Position numbers and translations under genes: made by a program
Notes under the pieces: generated by a model
Databases searched by the model: none
Told to the model about the DNA's origin: nothing
What the model saw: the letters and a program-made list of their open reading frames with translations, nothing else
DNA from: Candidatus Heimdallarchaeota archaeon
Lineage (GTDB): Archaea > Asgardarchaeota > Heimdallarchaeia > JABLTI01
Reading direction: 5' to 3'
NCBI GenBank assembly: GCA_030671945.1
Contig: DAOVHJ010000097.1
Coordinates: 1 to 8,220 of the forward strand
Length of the DNA stretch: 8,220 nt
Part shown: positions 1 through 7,254 of the stretch, piece by piece
Layout: each line of letters starts with the position of its first letter
Position numbering within the stretch: the stretch's first letter is position 1

Positions 1-35
1 AAACGATTATAATAGCCATTTTCCCTTTTCTTTTT

Positions 36-887
36 TTATTTATCCACAAACCAAGTTTCTTTAGTTTCGAGATTTGTAACTTCCCATTTCATACCATCAG
101 GAGTCTTCACAAAAACTTTTCGGATTTCCACCATTTTTCCATTAATTATTGTCGTAGTTGTTATGGTATGCCCCTCAGATAATTCATCAAAAGGAATTGG
201 TTGTTGAGGTTGACTCCCTTTATAAGCTGTTTTTTTGGTTGATTTAATTTTAGGAAATCTATTTGTTTTGATTAAAAAGACAACTAAAACAGTTATTGGC
301 AATACAGCTAGAAATGAATAAGCCCAATTGTGACTAATGCTATCTTCAGTTAATCTGACTATTTCAATTTCACCTGCATTTAATATACTAACTAACTGAC
401 TCTCATTGAAAGCATAGAATCTCTTAACTACACCATTTTTCTTGCTATACTCAGCTTCAATAACAGTCGAATTATTCTGACTTAACATCCATAAATCTGA
501 AGTTTCAGTTATATTATATCCTTGATTTTCGTATTTTTCTGTTAATTCATCCCAATTACGATTTTGCACTAAAATATTTTCAAAAAAAGGATTGCCATCT
601 GCAGTTATACCATCAATTGTAAAAGTGAAGTCAATATCTAATGGATGTACATCTGTGAATTTAACAACTAATTTCTTTCCCTCTTCGAAAACTAAATCCG
701 AACTAGGATCATGTAGCCTATATACAAAACCCCAAGGATTTCTAAGAGTACGAATTTCGAATCTATAAGCATCACCTGTTTTAACATTATAATCTGCATT
801 TACACTTGAGATAAGTATAGAATTTATGACAAAGATGATGATAAGAAAAGCAAATGGATTTAATCTCTTTTGTTTAAGCACACTCAT
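36..887 (-). CDS. Secreted/one-pass membrane protein of unknown function
   Basis: The family is not recognised. The 283-residue product starts with a short basic region (Lys5, Lys7, Arg8) and a hydrophobic segment at about 11-29, ending in VNA before Asp32, which fits a signal peptide or anchor. Residues ~32-187 are polar and beta-rich with NxS/T sequons at Asn125, Asn138, Asn139 and Asn161, consistent with an external, possibly glycosylated domain. A strong membrane segment lies at ~189-206, followed by a basic stop-transfer stretch (Lys207 to Lys219). The C-terminal ~75 residues would be cytoplasmic; a Gln/Pro-rich linker (226-233) leads to a small strand-rich domain with a Thr run (~241-246) and a Trp-containing end. 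The ATG at 885-887 has a weak purine-rich AAGGAAGA just before it. The gene lies downstream of the coiled-coil regulator on the same strand, but a terminator and its own TATA-like boxes lie between them, so co-transcription is unlikely. A receptor-like role is only a guess from topology. Confidence 0.8.
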   Translation of the reverse strand: MSVLKQKRLNPFAFLIIIFVINSILISSVNADYNVKTGDAYRFEIRTLRNPWGFVYRLHDPSSDLVFEEGKKLVVKFTDVHPLDIDFTFTIDGITADGNPFFENILVQNRNWDELTEKYENQGYNITETSDLWMLSQNNSTVIEAEYSKKNGVVKRFYAFNESQLVSILNAGEIEIVRLTEDSISHNWAYSFLAVLPITVLVVFLIKTNRFPKIKSTKKTAYKGSQPQQPIPFDELSEGHTITTTTIINGKMVEIRKVFVKTPDGMKWEVTNLETKETWFVDK

Positions 888-920
888 TCTTCCTTGATCA
901 AAATATAATTGTCTTTTACT

Positions 921-930
921 AATATACTAT
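921..930 (-). promoter_or_regulatory. Candidate TATA box for the 36-887 membrane protein gene
   Basis: On the minus strand this reads ATAGTATATT, centred about 38 bases before the ATG at 887. That predicts a transcript with a leader of roughly ten bases, as is common in archaea. A second AT-rich candidate, TTTTTATAAA, lies at about 966-975 and would give a leader of roughly 55-60 bases. The sequence alone does not decide between them. Confidence 0.35.
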
Positions 931-978
931 CAAAACAATGTTTTGTTTTAATACTTGTTATAAAGTTTATAAAAATCG

Positions 979-1019
979 AAAAAAGAAGTAAAATGGTTAC
1001 TTACATCTAGCAAGTAACC
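979..1019 (-). terminator. Hairpin plus T-tract terminator of the TrmB-like gene
   Basis: GGTTACTT (995-1002) and AAGTAACC (1012-1019) form a perfect 8-bp inverted repeat with a 9-base loop. It lies 17 bases past the stop codon of the gene at 1036-3291. Read on the minus strand the stem is followed by ATTTTACTTC and six T (984-979). It separates the regulator from the membrane protein gene downstream. The T-tract is the part known to matter for archaeal polymerase; the role of the stem is inferred. Confidence 0.65.
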
Positions 1020-1035
1020 TATTTTTGATGATTTA

Positions 1036-3291
1036 CTATGATTCAGGTAAAACTACTCTTTTTGTTTTTGGAGTAATTATTGCATTAATTATATCTGCGT
1101 TAATTAATTCCACAAAAGCACTAGAATTACTTGTTATACCAATAACTTGATCTGATTCATCTATTGTGCCAATTAACCCTTCTTCTGCATCTCGACCAAT
1201 GGCGTAATATGGTTTACTTGTTGAACTAATTGCTAATGACTTCAATTGTATATTTTCTTGTCCCATTAGTTGTTTTATTACGTCAGCATTCTTGAACGGA
1301 TCAAAATCAGAAATGACAATTATTCGTGTTCTTGGATTACTATTTAGTAACTCATTAATATGAATATCACTTACTGCTGGATAAACAACTGTTACTGTGG
1401 ATTTAACTCTCGAGAGTATTTCTTTCATTTGATTTAGTACAGGTTCTCTACCCAAAATGGTGGCGGTATTCAGTGAAGGTCGTGGTATTTCTTTGATCTT
1501 AGTTAGTAATTCTCTATAGGTTAATTCCATATTTGCAAGCAATCGTTCTATGTTCTTATTGCTTTCTTTGTACTTGTCACCAAATCCTTTGAATTGATTC
1601 TTGACGTTTGCAGTTTCAGCAATAATGGTATCTTCAATACCTGATTGGGAATCATTAATTGTCTTGTTAACAAGAGAAGCTTGTTCCTGCACATATTTTA
1701 TGGCAGTTTGTTTTCCTCTGTTCAAGAGAGTCTTTGCAGGCATTTCAATTCGAGCGATAGCTGCTTTTGCTCTGTCTTCTGTATCTTTGATGAAGTTCTT
1801 ACCATCGATCTCACTTGTATTGTTGATTGCTCGAATATCATCTATAATCTTAGAACTAATTTCTGTAAAGGCTGTTTCCTTATCCTTGAATTCTTGAGAA
1901 ATTGAGGTAACGGTTGATTCTCTTGCTTCCTGATATTTGGAATTAATATCATTTTTTGCTCGAGTAACAGTGCTAGCCATAGTACTCTTTGTTGTTTCAA
2001 AATCGGTGTTGATTTTATTGAAACTATTAGCTAATTCCAAATTTAGTTTGTCATTGATTTCTGACATTTTTCGTTGGGTTGTTTCAACTGAAGTTCTTAG
2101 TTCATTGCCTAATCTAACCTCTTTCGCTTTTATATCATCTCTTGTCTCGGTGGCATTTTTATCTAGATTATCTTTCATTATTTTGAAGAGATTATCTAGT
2201 TTGTCGTAATTAGTTTTCGATTTTGCAGCGATTAATCCTTCGAGTTGAGCATTTGCATCAATAAACATTTGAGTTGTATTTCGAGTGAAAGTTTCTATCA
2301 TTTGATCATATTCTCTTTTTATTCCAATGAGTTTTTCACGGACAACTTTCCCAAAGTCATCATTCATATCTTGTATTGAATCAGAAATATTTCGAATTCT
2401 TTCTTCAAGAATTTGATTTGTGGATTTATCATGAGTACCGATTCTATTGTGTACTGATTCGATAATACTTGCATAATTTTCAGTTACAGTTTCACTAGAT
2501 AAAGCCATAGTATCTTTAGCAGAGGCATCAAATTCACTCATAGCACGATCTATTTTTCCTTGAATTTCTTTTGATGTTTTATCATATTCACTGAAGTTAT
2601 TATCAAGGGAAGCTATTAAGCTGTTCTCCATAACTGAAGATGCTTCTGTTACTTTTCCAGAAGAATTCTCAAAAGCTTCAGTAATATTACCTTCGGATTC
2701 AGCTAATGTGTTAACAATTTCACTAACAGAAGAACTAATGATGTTTCCTGCTTTTTCAGTGGTTTCTTGATAGTGCTTACTCATATCAGTCGTAGTAGTA
2801 AGTGAAAGAGAGGAAATAGCTGTTTTCTCATCATTCAAAATTTGACCTATTTCTTCAATTAGTTTATCTAATTCAGTTGAAATTTCTGTGGAAGAAGATT
2901 CTGTAGCAACACGAATTTCTTCTTTAGCTGTACTTGAGATATCATGAATCGTTTCTTTTTGTTTCCTAACGACTTCATCAAGAGCTTCAAATTTTTCTTG
3001 AGCATAACTATTAATTTCACTACCCAAAGCTTGAATGATCTCTATAGAATTCTTGGCTTTATCAGATAATGAAACCAATGGATAGACTGCATTATATTTC
3101 TCCACAATAGAGGGATTAGTGTAAATGAGAGTTTTCCCGATAAGAGATTGTATGGCTCGTTCCACTTCATCAGAAGTTCCTCCTACTTGTTCAGCGATTT
3201 CATGGACAGAAAGCTGACCTGCAGAAAGAAGTAAAAGATAGACCTTTTCCTCAATCGGAGAAAGCTGTAATTCATTAAGTATTTCAGACAA
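1036..3291 (-). CDS. TrmB-like regulator with a ~500-residue coiled-coil insertion
   Basis: Residues ~4-68 match the TrmB-type winged helix: an L-S-P-I-E-E-K-V-Y-L-L-L-L opening helix, then a second helix (S28-VHEIAEQVG) and a recognition-helix/wing region up to ~Y66. Residues ~74-600 are polar helix rich in Ser, Thr, Glu and Lys; residues 72-517 contain no proline, and the whole protein has no Cys or Trp. The final ~140 residues (~610-751) turn into an alpha/beta domain with hydrophobic strands (STVTVVYP, RIIVISD, GLIGTID, QVIGIT), like the PLD/effector-type domain at the end of TrmB proteins. No membrane segment is visible, so the protein is cytosolic. TrmB proteins are usually about 250-350 residues, so the helix roughly doubles the length. 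The start is TTG (3289-3291), chosen because AAAGGAG lies nine bases upstream, an in-frame TGA precedes it at 3307-3309, and the winged helix begins at once. It is divergent from the AOR gene, a plausible target. DNA-binding is a family inference; an architectural or scaffold role is an alternative. Confidence 0.85.
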   Translation of the reverse strand: MSEILNELQLSPIEEKVYLLLLSAGQLSVHEIAEQVGGTSDEVERAIQSLIGKTLIYTNPSIVEKYNAVYPLVSLSDKAKNSIEIIQALGSEINSYAQEKFEALDEVVRKQKETIHDISSTAKEEIRVATESSSTEISTELDKLIEEIGQILNDEKTAISSLSLTTTTDMSKHYQETTEKAGNIISSSVSEIVNTLAESEGNITEAFENSSGKVTEASSVMENSLIASLDNNFSEYDKTSKEIQGKIDRAMSEFDASAKDTMALSSETVTENYASIIESVHNRIGTHDKSTNQILEERIRNISDSIQDMNDDFGKVVREKLIGIKREYDQMIETFTRNTTQMFIDANAQLEGLIAAKSKTNYDKLDNLFKIMKDNLDKNATETRDDIKAKEVRLGNELRTSVETTQRKMSEINDKLNLELANSFNKINTDFETTKSTMASTVTRAKNDINSKYQEARESTVTSISQEFKDKETAFTEISSKIIDDIRAINNTSEIDGKNFIKDTEDRAKAAIARIEMPAKTLLNRGKQTAIKYVQEQASLVNKTINDSQSGIEDTIIAETANVKNQFKGFGDKYKESNKNIERLLANMELTYRELLTKIKEIPRPSLNTATILGREPVLNQMKEILSRVKSTVTVVYPAVSDIHINELLNSNPRTRIIVISDFDPFKNADVIKQLMGQENIQLKSLAISSTSKPYYAIGRDAEEGLIGTIDESDQVIGITSNSSAFVELINADIINAIITPKTKRVVLPES

Positions 3292-3300
3292 ATTCTTAAT

Positions 3301-3307
3301 CTCCTTT
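3301..3307 (-). promoter_or_regulatory. Shine-Dalgarno site that decides the TTG start of the regulator
   Basis: On the minus strand this reads AAAGGAG, with nine bases between GGAG and the TTG at 3291. It is the best ribosome-binding site in the window. An in-frame TGA lies immediately upstream at 3307-3309, so no earlier start is possible, and the next in-frame ATG is about 167 codons in. Confidence 0.7.
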
Positions 3308-3486
3308 CAAATTAAACGAATTAGTATTTTTTTCTTTGATTAGATTTAAGACTTAAGCTTTTTTAGTGTTGTTTTATTGGACATTTTTCACGTAAACAGT
3401 TTTTTCCGTAATTTCGAGTGTCCATCTTCCTTACAAAGAAGATTTATCTTTAAGGAAAACTACAACTATTTGTTAGAAATCAAAAA
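3308..3486. promoter_or_regulatory. Divergent promoter region between the regulator and AOR genes
   Basis: This AT-rich spacer must carry both promoters. Toward AOR (plus), GATTTATCTTTA at 3441-3452 sits about 40 bases before the GTG start and could be a TATA box for a nearly leaderless transcript; no good Shine-Dalgarno precedes the GTG. Toward the regulator (minus), the best candidate is CTTAAATC near 3343-3350, overlapping a perfect 11-base palindrome, TTAAGACTTAA, at 3346-3356. A second dyad, ATCTTC (3424-3429) and GAAGAT (3438-3443), abuts the AOR TATA candidate. Either dyad could be an operator, but 6-bp dyads of this kind occur by chance in a spacer this long. Confidence 0.35.
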
Positions 3487-5325
3487 GTGGGATATATTTT
3501 GACAATTTACGGAAATACTGGAAAAATACTAGAAATAGATTTAACAACCGAAAAAACATCCGTCATGAAACCCTATCCTGAAATCTATCAGAGTTTTGTT
3601 GGTGGAAGTGGGCTAGCAGCAAGGTTATTTTATGATCACTTAACAAAAGAACTAGACCCATTATCTCCAGAAAATCCCTTAGGATTTTTTACTGGTCCAC
3701 TCTCTGGAACAAAAACACCAAATTGTGGAAGGCATGTTGTTTGTGCAAAATCTCCACTTACAAATATCTGGGGAGAAGCTAATTCCGGAGGAAAATTCGG
3801 AGCATATATGAAATTTGTTGGTTTTGATGGAATTATATTCAAAGGAAAAGCAAAAGAACCAACTTCTCTTATGATTTTTGATAATGATATTGTATTAGCA
3901 GATGCTTCATACCTTTGGGGTAAGAATGTTTACGATGTAGAGAAAGCAATAAAGCAACGATTTGAGAAAACCTCAAGTTTTGCCACAATAGGTACTGCCG
4001 GAGAAAAATTAGTCAAAATAGCTTCAGTGATGAATGATGGTGATAGAGCAGCAGGAAGAACAGGAATGGGAGCTGTGATGGGTTCAAAGAATTTGAAGGC
4101 TATCATATTGTATTCTTCAAAAAGAGATGTTCCTGTGGCAAAACCAGAGCAATTAAAGGAATTAGGAGGACAAATGAGGAAGAACATTCATGAAAACTCG
4201 GTAGCAAGGAGAATGTTTGGGACAGCAGCTTATGTTACAGGTGGGATGAAATGGGGAGATGTTGCAGTCAAGTATTGGCATAAAGGACACATGGATGATA
4301 CTGAAGCATTTGATGGAGCTCGAATGAAAGAAACAATCTTGACGAAAAGGTATCATTGCTACAGTTGTGTCATTGGCTGTGGGAGAATGATAGAAATTAA
4401 AGATGGAAAATATGCTTTACCGTTGACAGCAGGGCCAGAATATGAGACTCTTGCTGCTTTTGGTACCAATCTTTTGATTAAGGATCTTAAAGGAATTTCA
4501 ATGGCTAACTACATGTGTAATAATTATGGCGTAGATACTATTTCTGCTGGAATGATCATTGGATTAGTTTATCGGTTAGCTGAAAAAGGAATTATTACCA
4601 AGAAAGATTTAGAAGATATTGATGCAAAATGGGGAGATATAGATGCTGCTCTTGAGCTATTAACAAAAATGGCAAAGAGAGAAGGCATAGGCGATTTAAT
4701 GGCTGAAGGTGCAGATATCTTAGCTGAGCATTATAATATGCCGGATGAAGCTCATACTGTTAATGGCTTAGAGTTACCTTTCCATGATCCCCGAGCATTC
4801 TTTTCAATGGCTGCAGTCTATGCCACATCCTCTCGAGGTGCTTGTCATAATAATGGCGATGGATACAAGATGGGTTTAGGAGTCTCTATTCCCGAGATTG
4901 ATTTGAAAGGCGAAGACAGGTTTGATGATATTGAAGCAGGTCAACTTGCAGTAAAAGTTCAAGATTTCCGGGCTGTTTACAATGCTCTTATTATGTGTCA
5001 TTTTGCTTTGCCACCATTCAAAGATACAGTTCATGCACTTGAACTTGCAACAGGTTTGGATTATTCAATTGAAGACATCATGAAAGTTGGAGAACGAATA
5101 ACTAATATTAAACGATTACTAAATATGAAAATGGGTCTTACAAGAGAGAATGATCGACTACCTAAAATCATGTCAATTAAGCTTTCAGAGGGAGGAGCTA
5201 AAGATAAACTCCCAAATCTGGAAACGCAATTAAGAGAATATTACAAATTGAGGAGATGGGACAAAAAAACAGCTGTTCCTTCAAAGGAACTACTTGAAGA
5301 GTTAGGTATTTCAGACCTAACTTAG
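3487..5325 (+). CDS. Tungsten-type aldehyde:ferredoxin oxidoreductase family protein
   Basis: Members of this family oxidise aldehydes or related substrates using a tungsten bis-pterin and one [4Fe-4S] cluster, passing electrons to ferredoxin in the cytoplasm. The 612-residue length is normal. The N-terminal domain (~10-210) shows the GNTGKILEIDLT opening, VGGSGLAARL (38-47), GPLSG (70-74), CGR (80-82), KSPLTN (88-93), the Asn-Ser-Gly-Gly stretch at 99-102, LWGK (143-146), IGTAGE (168-173), and the Arg/Gly-rich GDRAAGRTGMGAVMGSKNLK. The C-terminal domains carry the cluster motif Cys291-x2-Cys294-x3-Cys298 and a fourth Cys504, plus GPEYET (316-321), HDPR (433-436) and RGAxH ending at His454. 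The pterin motifs D-x-x-G-L-C/D of the Pyrococcus enzyme look degenerate (Asp350-TISAG and Asn499-ALIMC). Start choice: the GTG at 3487 gives ten residues before TGKIL, while the in-frame TTG at 3499 would give a more typical N-terminus. No ferredoxin or pterin-synthesis gene adjoins it. The substrate cannot be told from sequence. Confidence 0.93.
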   Translation: MGYILTIYGNTGKILEIDLTTEKTSVMKPYPEIYQSFVGGSGLAARLFYDHLTKELDPLSPENPLGFFTGPLSGTKTPNCGRHVVCAKSPLTNIWGEANSGGKFGAYMKFVGFDGIIFKGKAKEPTSLMIFDNDIVLADASYLWGKNVYDVEKAIKQRFEKTSSFATIGTAGEKLVKIASVMNDGDRAAGRTGMGAVMGSKNLKAIILYSSKRDVPVAKPEQLKELGGQMRKNIHENSVARRMFGTAAYVTGGMKWGDVAVKYWHKGHMDDTEAFDGARMKETILTKRYHCYSCVIGCGRMIEIKDGKYALPLTAGPEYETLAAFGTNLLIKDLKGISMANYMCNNYGVDTISAGMIIGLVYRLAEKGIITKKDLEDIDAKWGDIDAALELLTKMAKREGIGDLMAEGADILAEHYNMPDEAHTVNGLELPFHDPRAFFSMAAVYATSSRGACHNNGDGYKMGLGVSIPEIDLKGEDRFDDIEAGQLAVKVQDFRAVYNALIMCHFALPPFKDTVHALELATGLDYSIEDIMKVGERITNIKRLLNMKMGLTRENDRLPKIMSIKLSEGGAKDKLPNLETQLREYYKLRRWDKKTAVPSKELLEELGISDLT

Positions 5326-5335
5326 ACTACTTTTT
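5300..5335 (+). terminator. Hairpin plus T-tract terminator at the end of the AOR gene
   Basis: AGTTAGGT (5300-5307) and ACCTAACT (5315-5322) form a perfect 8-bp stem with a seven-base loop, followed after eight bases by TTTTT (5331-5335) and further pyrimidine-rich sequence. The stem lies within the last eight codons of the AOR gene and its 3' arm touches the TAG stop. So the same bases encode the C-terminal LGISDLT and fold as the transcript end. Confidence 0.55.
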
Positions 5336-5389
5336 CTCTACTTTATAAAATATATGTGAGTGTTTAACAGTAAAAATTAGGAACAATAA

Positions 5390-5603
5390 ACTAGGTTTAA
5401 GAACTTAATAGACCAACTAAATAACAATTATACCACCTATTTCTATTGCACTGGAGATAGTGCTAAAAAAATGGCAACTTTAATATTCGATCTTATCTAT
5501 TGAAACAGATGATATAGATAATTTGATAGCTGGAATCCCAGACTGGGTAAATCCAATCTGTGCTCTTGCCATTACTTCGATATGGAGAAATTTTCACCTA
5601 TAA
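5390..5603 (+). pseudogene. Possible frameshifted gene remnant in the AOR-FAD enzyme spacer
   Basis: Most of the 309-base gap between the AOR and FAD-enzyme genes is covered by two abutting open frames. The first (5390-5500) reads through CTGDSAKKMATLIFDLIY and stops at TGA 5501-5503. The second (5502-5600) continues as ETDDIDNLIAGIPDWVNP and then ICALAITSIWRNFHL to TAA at 5601. Dropping the single base T5501 joins them into about 70 residues with a protein-like mix of Gly, Pro, Trp and Asp, and the GC content of 5529-5590 looks higher than in the other spacers. There is no good start codon at the 5' end; an ATG at 5471 would give only ten residues. I do not recognise the family. The likeliest reading is an internal fragment of a decayed gene; a chance open frame or a sequencing indel in a small gene are the alternatives. 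The first ~65 bases of the gap (5326-5389) are AT-rich and show only the terminator T-tract. Confidence 0.3.
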
Positions 5604-5607
5604 ATAA
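5597..5607 (+). promoter_or_regulatory. TATA box of the FAD oxidoreductase gene
   Basis: CCTATAAATAA is the clearest archaeal TATA-like box in the window. Its centre is about 33 bases before the ATG at 5635, which predicts a start of transcription only about 5-10 bases before the ATG. The preceding AAAGGTTGGAT is at best a weak ribosome-binding site, so the gene is probably translated from a very short leader. The box overlaps the TAA that ends the possible gene remnant upstream. Confidence 0.55.
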
Positions 5608-5634
5608 GAGTTCACACTAAAGGTTGGATTTAAA

Positions 5635-7245
5635 ATGAAAGAAATAGAAAATTACGATGTTATAATAATAGGTGCGGGAATGGGTGGATTACATACAGGC
5701 ATATATTTACAAAATAAAAATCCCGCATTAAGAACATTAATTGTTGAAAGAAATACTTATCCTGGTGGATATGTCTCAGGATTTACAAATAACGGGTTCT
5801 ACTTTGATTCTGCTGCGGAAACTATTCTAGATATTCAAAATAATAAAGCAAACAAAACTTTGCGAGAATTTGGTTTTAAGCATGCTTTTCATAAATTGGA
5901 CCCGAATCAAGCTTACTATATTGATAATAAGCAATTTAATATGTACTCTGATCTAGAGAAATTTCTAGCGGAAATAAAAATTCATCACCCAGATCAAGTA
6001 GAAGGTGTAAGATCTTTATTTGAAACATGTAAGCAAATAACAAAAGATATTGACGATTGTGGATTAAAAGATGAAAAAATCACTTTCGGGAAAATCTTGA
6101 AAGTTATTTTCAAGTATCCAATACTACGAAAATATGCCAGAAAAAGCTTCAGAGAACTTCTGGATGATTTTATAACAGATGAACGATTGTTCGATTATTT
6201 CAGCTTATTTTGCTTATGGTTTGGCTTAAAATTTGAAGAACTTGATGCGACAGTAGCTACTCATATTCTGAATTCTGTGTTTACTAAAGGAATGCATTAT
6301 CCTGAAGGTGGAATGCGCTCTTTTGCTTTGAATTTAGTGAAACATTACGAAGCAAGAGGTGGAATAATGCAATACGGTTCTACAGTTAGAAAAATCATTG
6401 TGAAAAAGAGAGTAGTGAGAGGTGTTGAGTTAGAGGATGGAACTATTATCTCTTCAAAATATGTAGTTTCTAATGGCGATTTACGTAAAACAGTTTTTGA
6501 CTATGTAGGTAAAAAACACTTCAGTAAAAGATATTTGACCCGTATTCAGGGACTTAGACAATCCATCTCTGGTTATATGATGTTTGTTGGTTTGGAAAAT
6601 CTTGATCTCTCAGAGTACCCACCTCATTTCATAATTGGTAAAGGCTCAGAAATTGTTCCCAAAGTACGAGATGAAAACATAAATCTAGATAGTATAGGAG
6701 TTAGAATTTCATCAAATATTGATCCCACTCAGAGAAAGGATTCAAAAGATTCCTTAATTGTTATAGGTTTTGGAAACAACAAATGGAATAATTTTTGGAA
6801 AACTGGTAAAACAATGAAACGATCAATTGATTATAGAAAGCTAAAGAAAGAGGTAATGCAGAAGTTAATTTCTACAGTCGAGAAAGTAATTCCTAATTTA
6901 TCAAAACATATAGTGCTGAAGAGACTAGCAACTCCGTTAACATTTGAGAGTTTTAATCAATCAACTGACGGTTCTTGGTATGGTCCTGAATACCATCAAA
7001 AATTACCCAGTTTTAGATCTCCCATCAAGAATCTCTTCTTTGCAGGTTCAAATGTAAAAGGAGGAGGAGTTACTCCCGCAATGGATTCCGGAATAGAAAC
7101 TGGGAAGTTTCTTTTAAAGAAAATAGAAAGAGATTACTTGAAGAAATCATTCTATCCAGTTATTTCTAAAGAGACCATTGCAGCGAACAAAGAATTGTTG
7201 AATATATTGTTGCAAGAATCTTTAGATGGTAAAAAGAGGAAATAA
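5635..7245 (+). CDS. CrtI/CrtISO/RetSat-like FAD-dependent oxidoreductase
   Basis: The 536-residue product belongs to the phytoene desaturase/carotene isomerase/retinol saturase branch of FAD oxidoreductases, which desaturate, isomerise or saturate polyene or isoprenoid chains. A Rossmann fold opens at residue 8 with G13-A-G15-M-G-G18, and Glu38 ends the second strand, where it would bind the FAD ribose. PGG (43-45) and FDSAAE (57-62) follow, then a substrate-domain-like stretch (~100-215). HYPEGGM (221-227) with the following helix and GG are typical of this family. TPLTFESF (433-440) and DGSWYGPEY (445-453) resemble the CrtISO/RetSat C-terminal half. NLFFAGSN (466-473) and the GGGVTPAMDSG stretch (476-486) form the second FAD motif. 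The ATG fits the Rossmann start. It is transcribed alone, from its own TATA box to its own hairpin terminator. No other carotenoid or isoprenoid gene is in the window, so the substrate is unknown. It does not look like archaeal geranylgeranyl reductase. Confidence 0.85.
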   Translation: MKEIENYDVIIIGAGMGGLHTGIYLQNKNPALRTLIVERNTYPGGYVSGFTNNGFYFDSAAETILDIQNNKANKTLREFGFKHAFHKLDPNQAYYIDNKQFNMYSDLEKFLAEIKIHHPDQVEGVRSLFETCKQITKDIDDCGLKDEKITFGKILKVIFKYPILRKYARKSFRELLDDFITDERLFDYFSLFCLWFGLKFEELDATVATHILNSVFTKGMHYPEGGMRSFALNLVKHYEARGGIMQYGSTVRKIIVKKRVVRGVELEDGTIISSKYVVSNGDLRKTVFDYVGKKHFSKRYLTRIQGLRQSISGYMMFVGLENLDLSEYPPHFIIGKGSEIVPKVRDENINLDSIGVRISSNIDPTQRKDSKDSLIVIGFGNNKWNNFWKTGKTMKRSIDYRKLKKEVMQKLISTVEKVIPNLSKHIVLKRLATPLTFESFNQSTDGSWYGPEYHQKLPSFRSPIKNLFFAGSNVKGGGVTPAMDSGIETGKFLLKKIERDYLKKSFYPVISKETIAANKELLNILLQESLDGKKRK

Positions 7246-7254
7246 AAAATGAAG

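Noticed and set aside
17..42. T-rich stretch at the left edge
   Set aside because: It could be a terminator for a plus-strand gene left of the window, but no such gene is visible and there is no hairpin. On the minus strand it is an A-tract and does not terminate the 36-887 gene.
1601..2209. Plus-strand open frames of about 86-98 codons inside the regulator gene
   Set aside because: They lie antisense to the coiled-coil region, show Leu/Ser/Phe/Val-rich translations expected from the complement of Glu/Lys/Thr/Ser codons, and have no ribosome-binding site or family pattern.
1036..3291. Reading the coiled-coil protein as a chemotaxis receptor or SMC protein
   Set aside because: There is no membrane segment, no conserved receptor hairpin tip, and no Walker or signature motif of an SMC ATPase; the TrmB-type winged helix at the front fits better.
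3378..3424. Inverted repeat TGGACA/TGTCCA spaced by 35 bases in the divergent promoter region
   Set aside because: Several 6-bp inverted repeats are expected by chance in a spacer of this length, and the arms do not extend.
3636..4356. Minus-strand open frames of 64-85 codons inside the AOR gene
   Set aside because: They are antisense to well conserved AOR motifs and overlap one another; none has a recognisable domain or start context.
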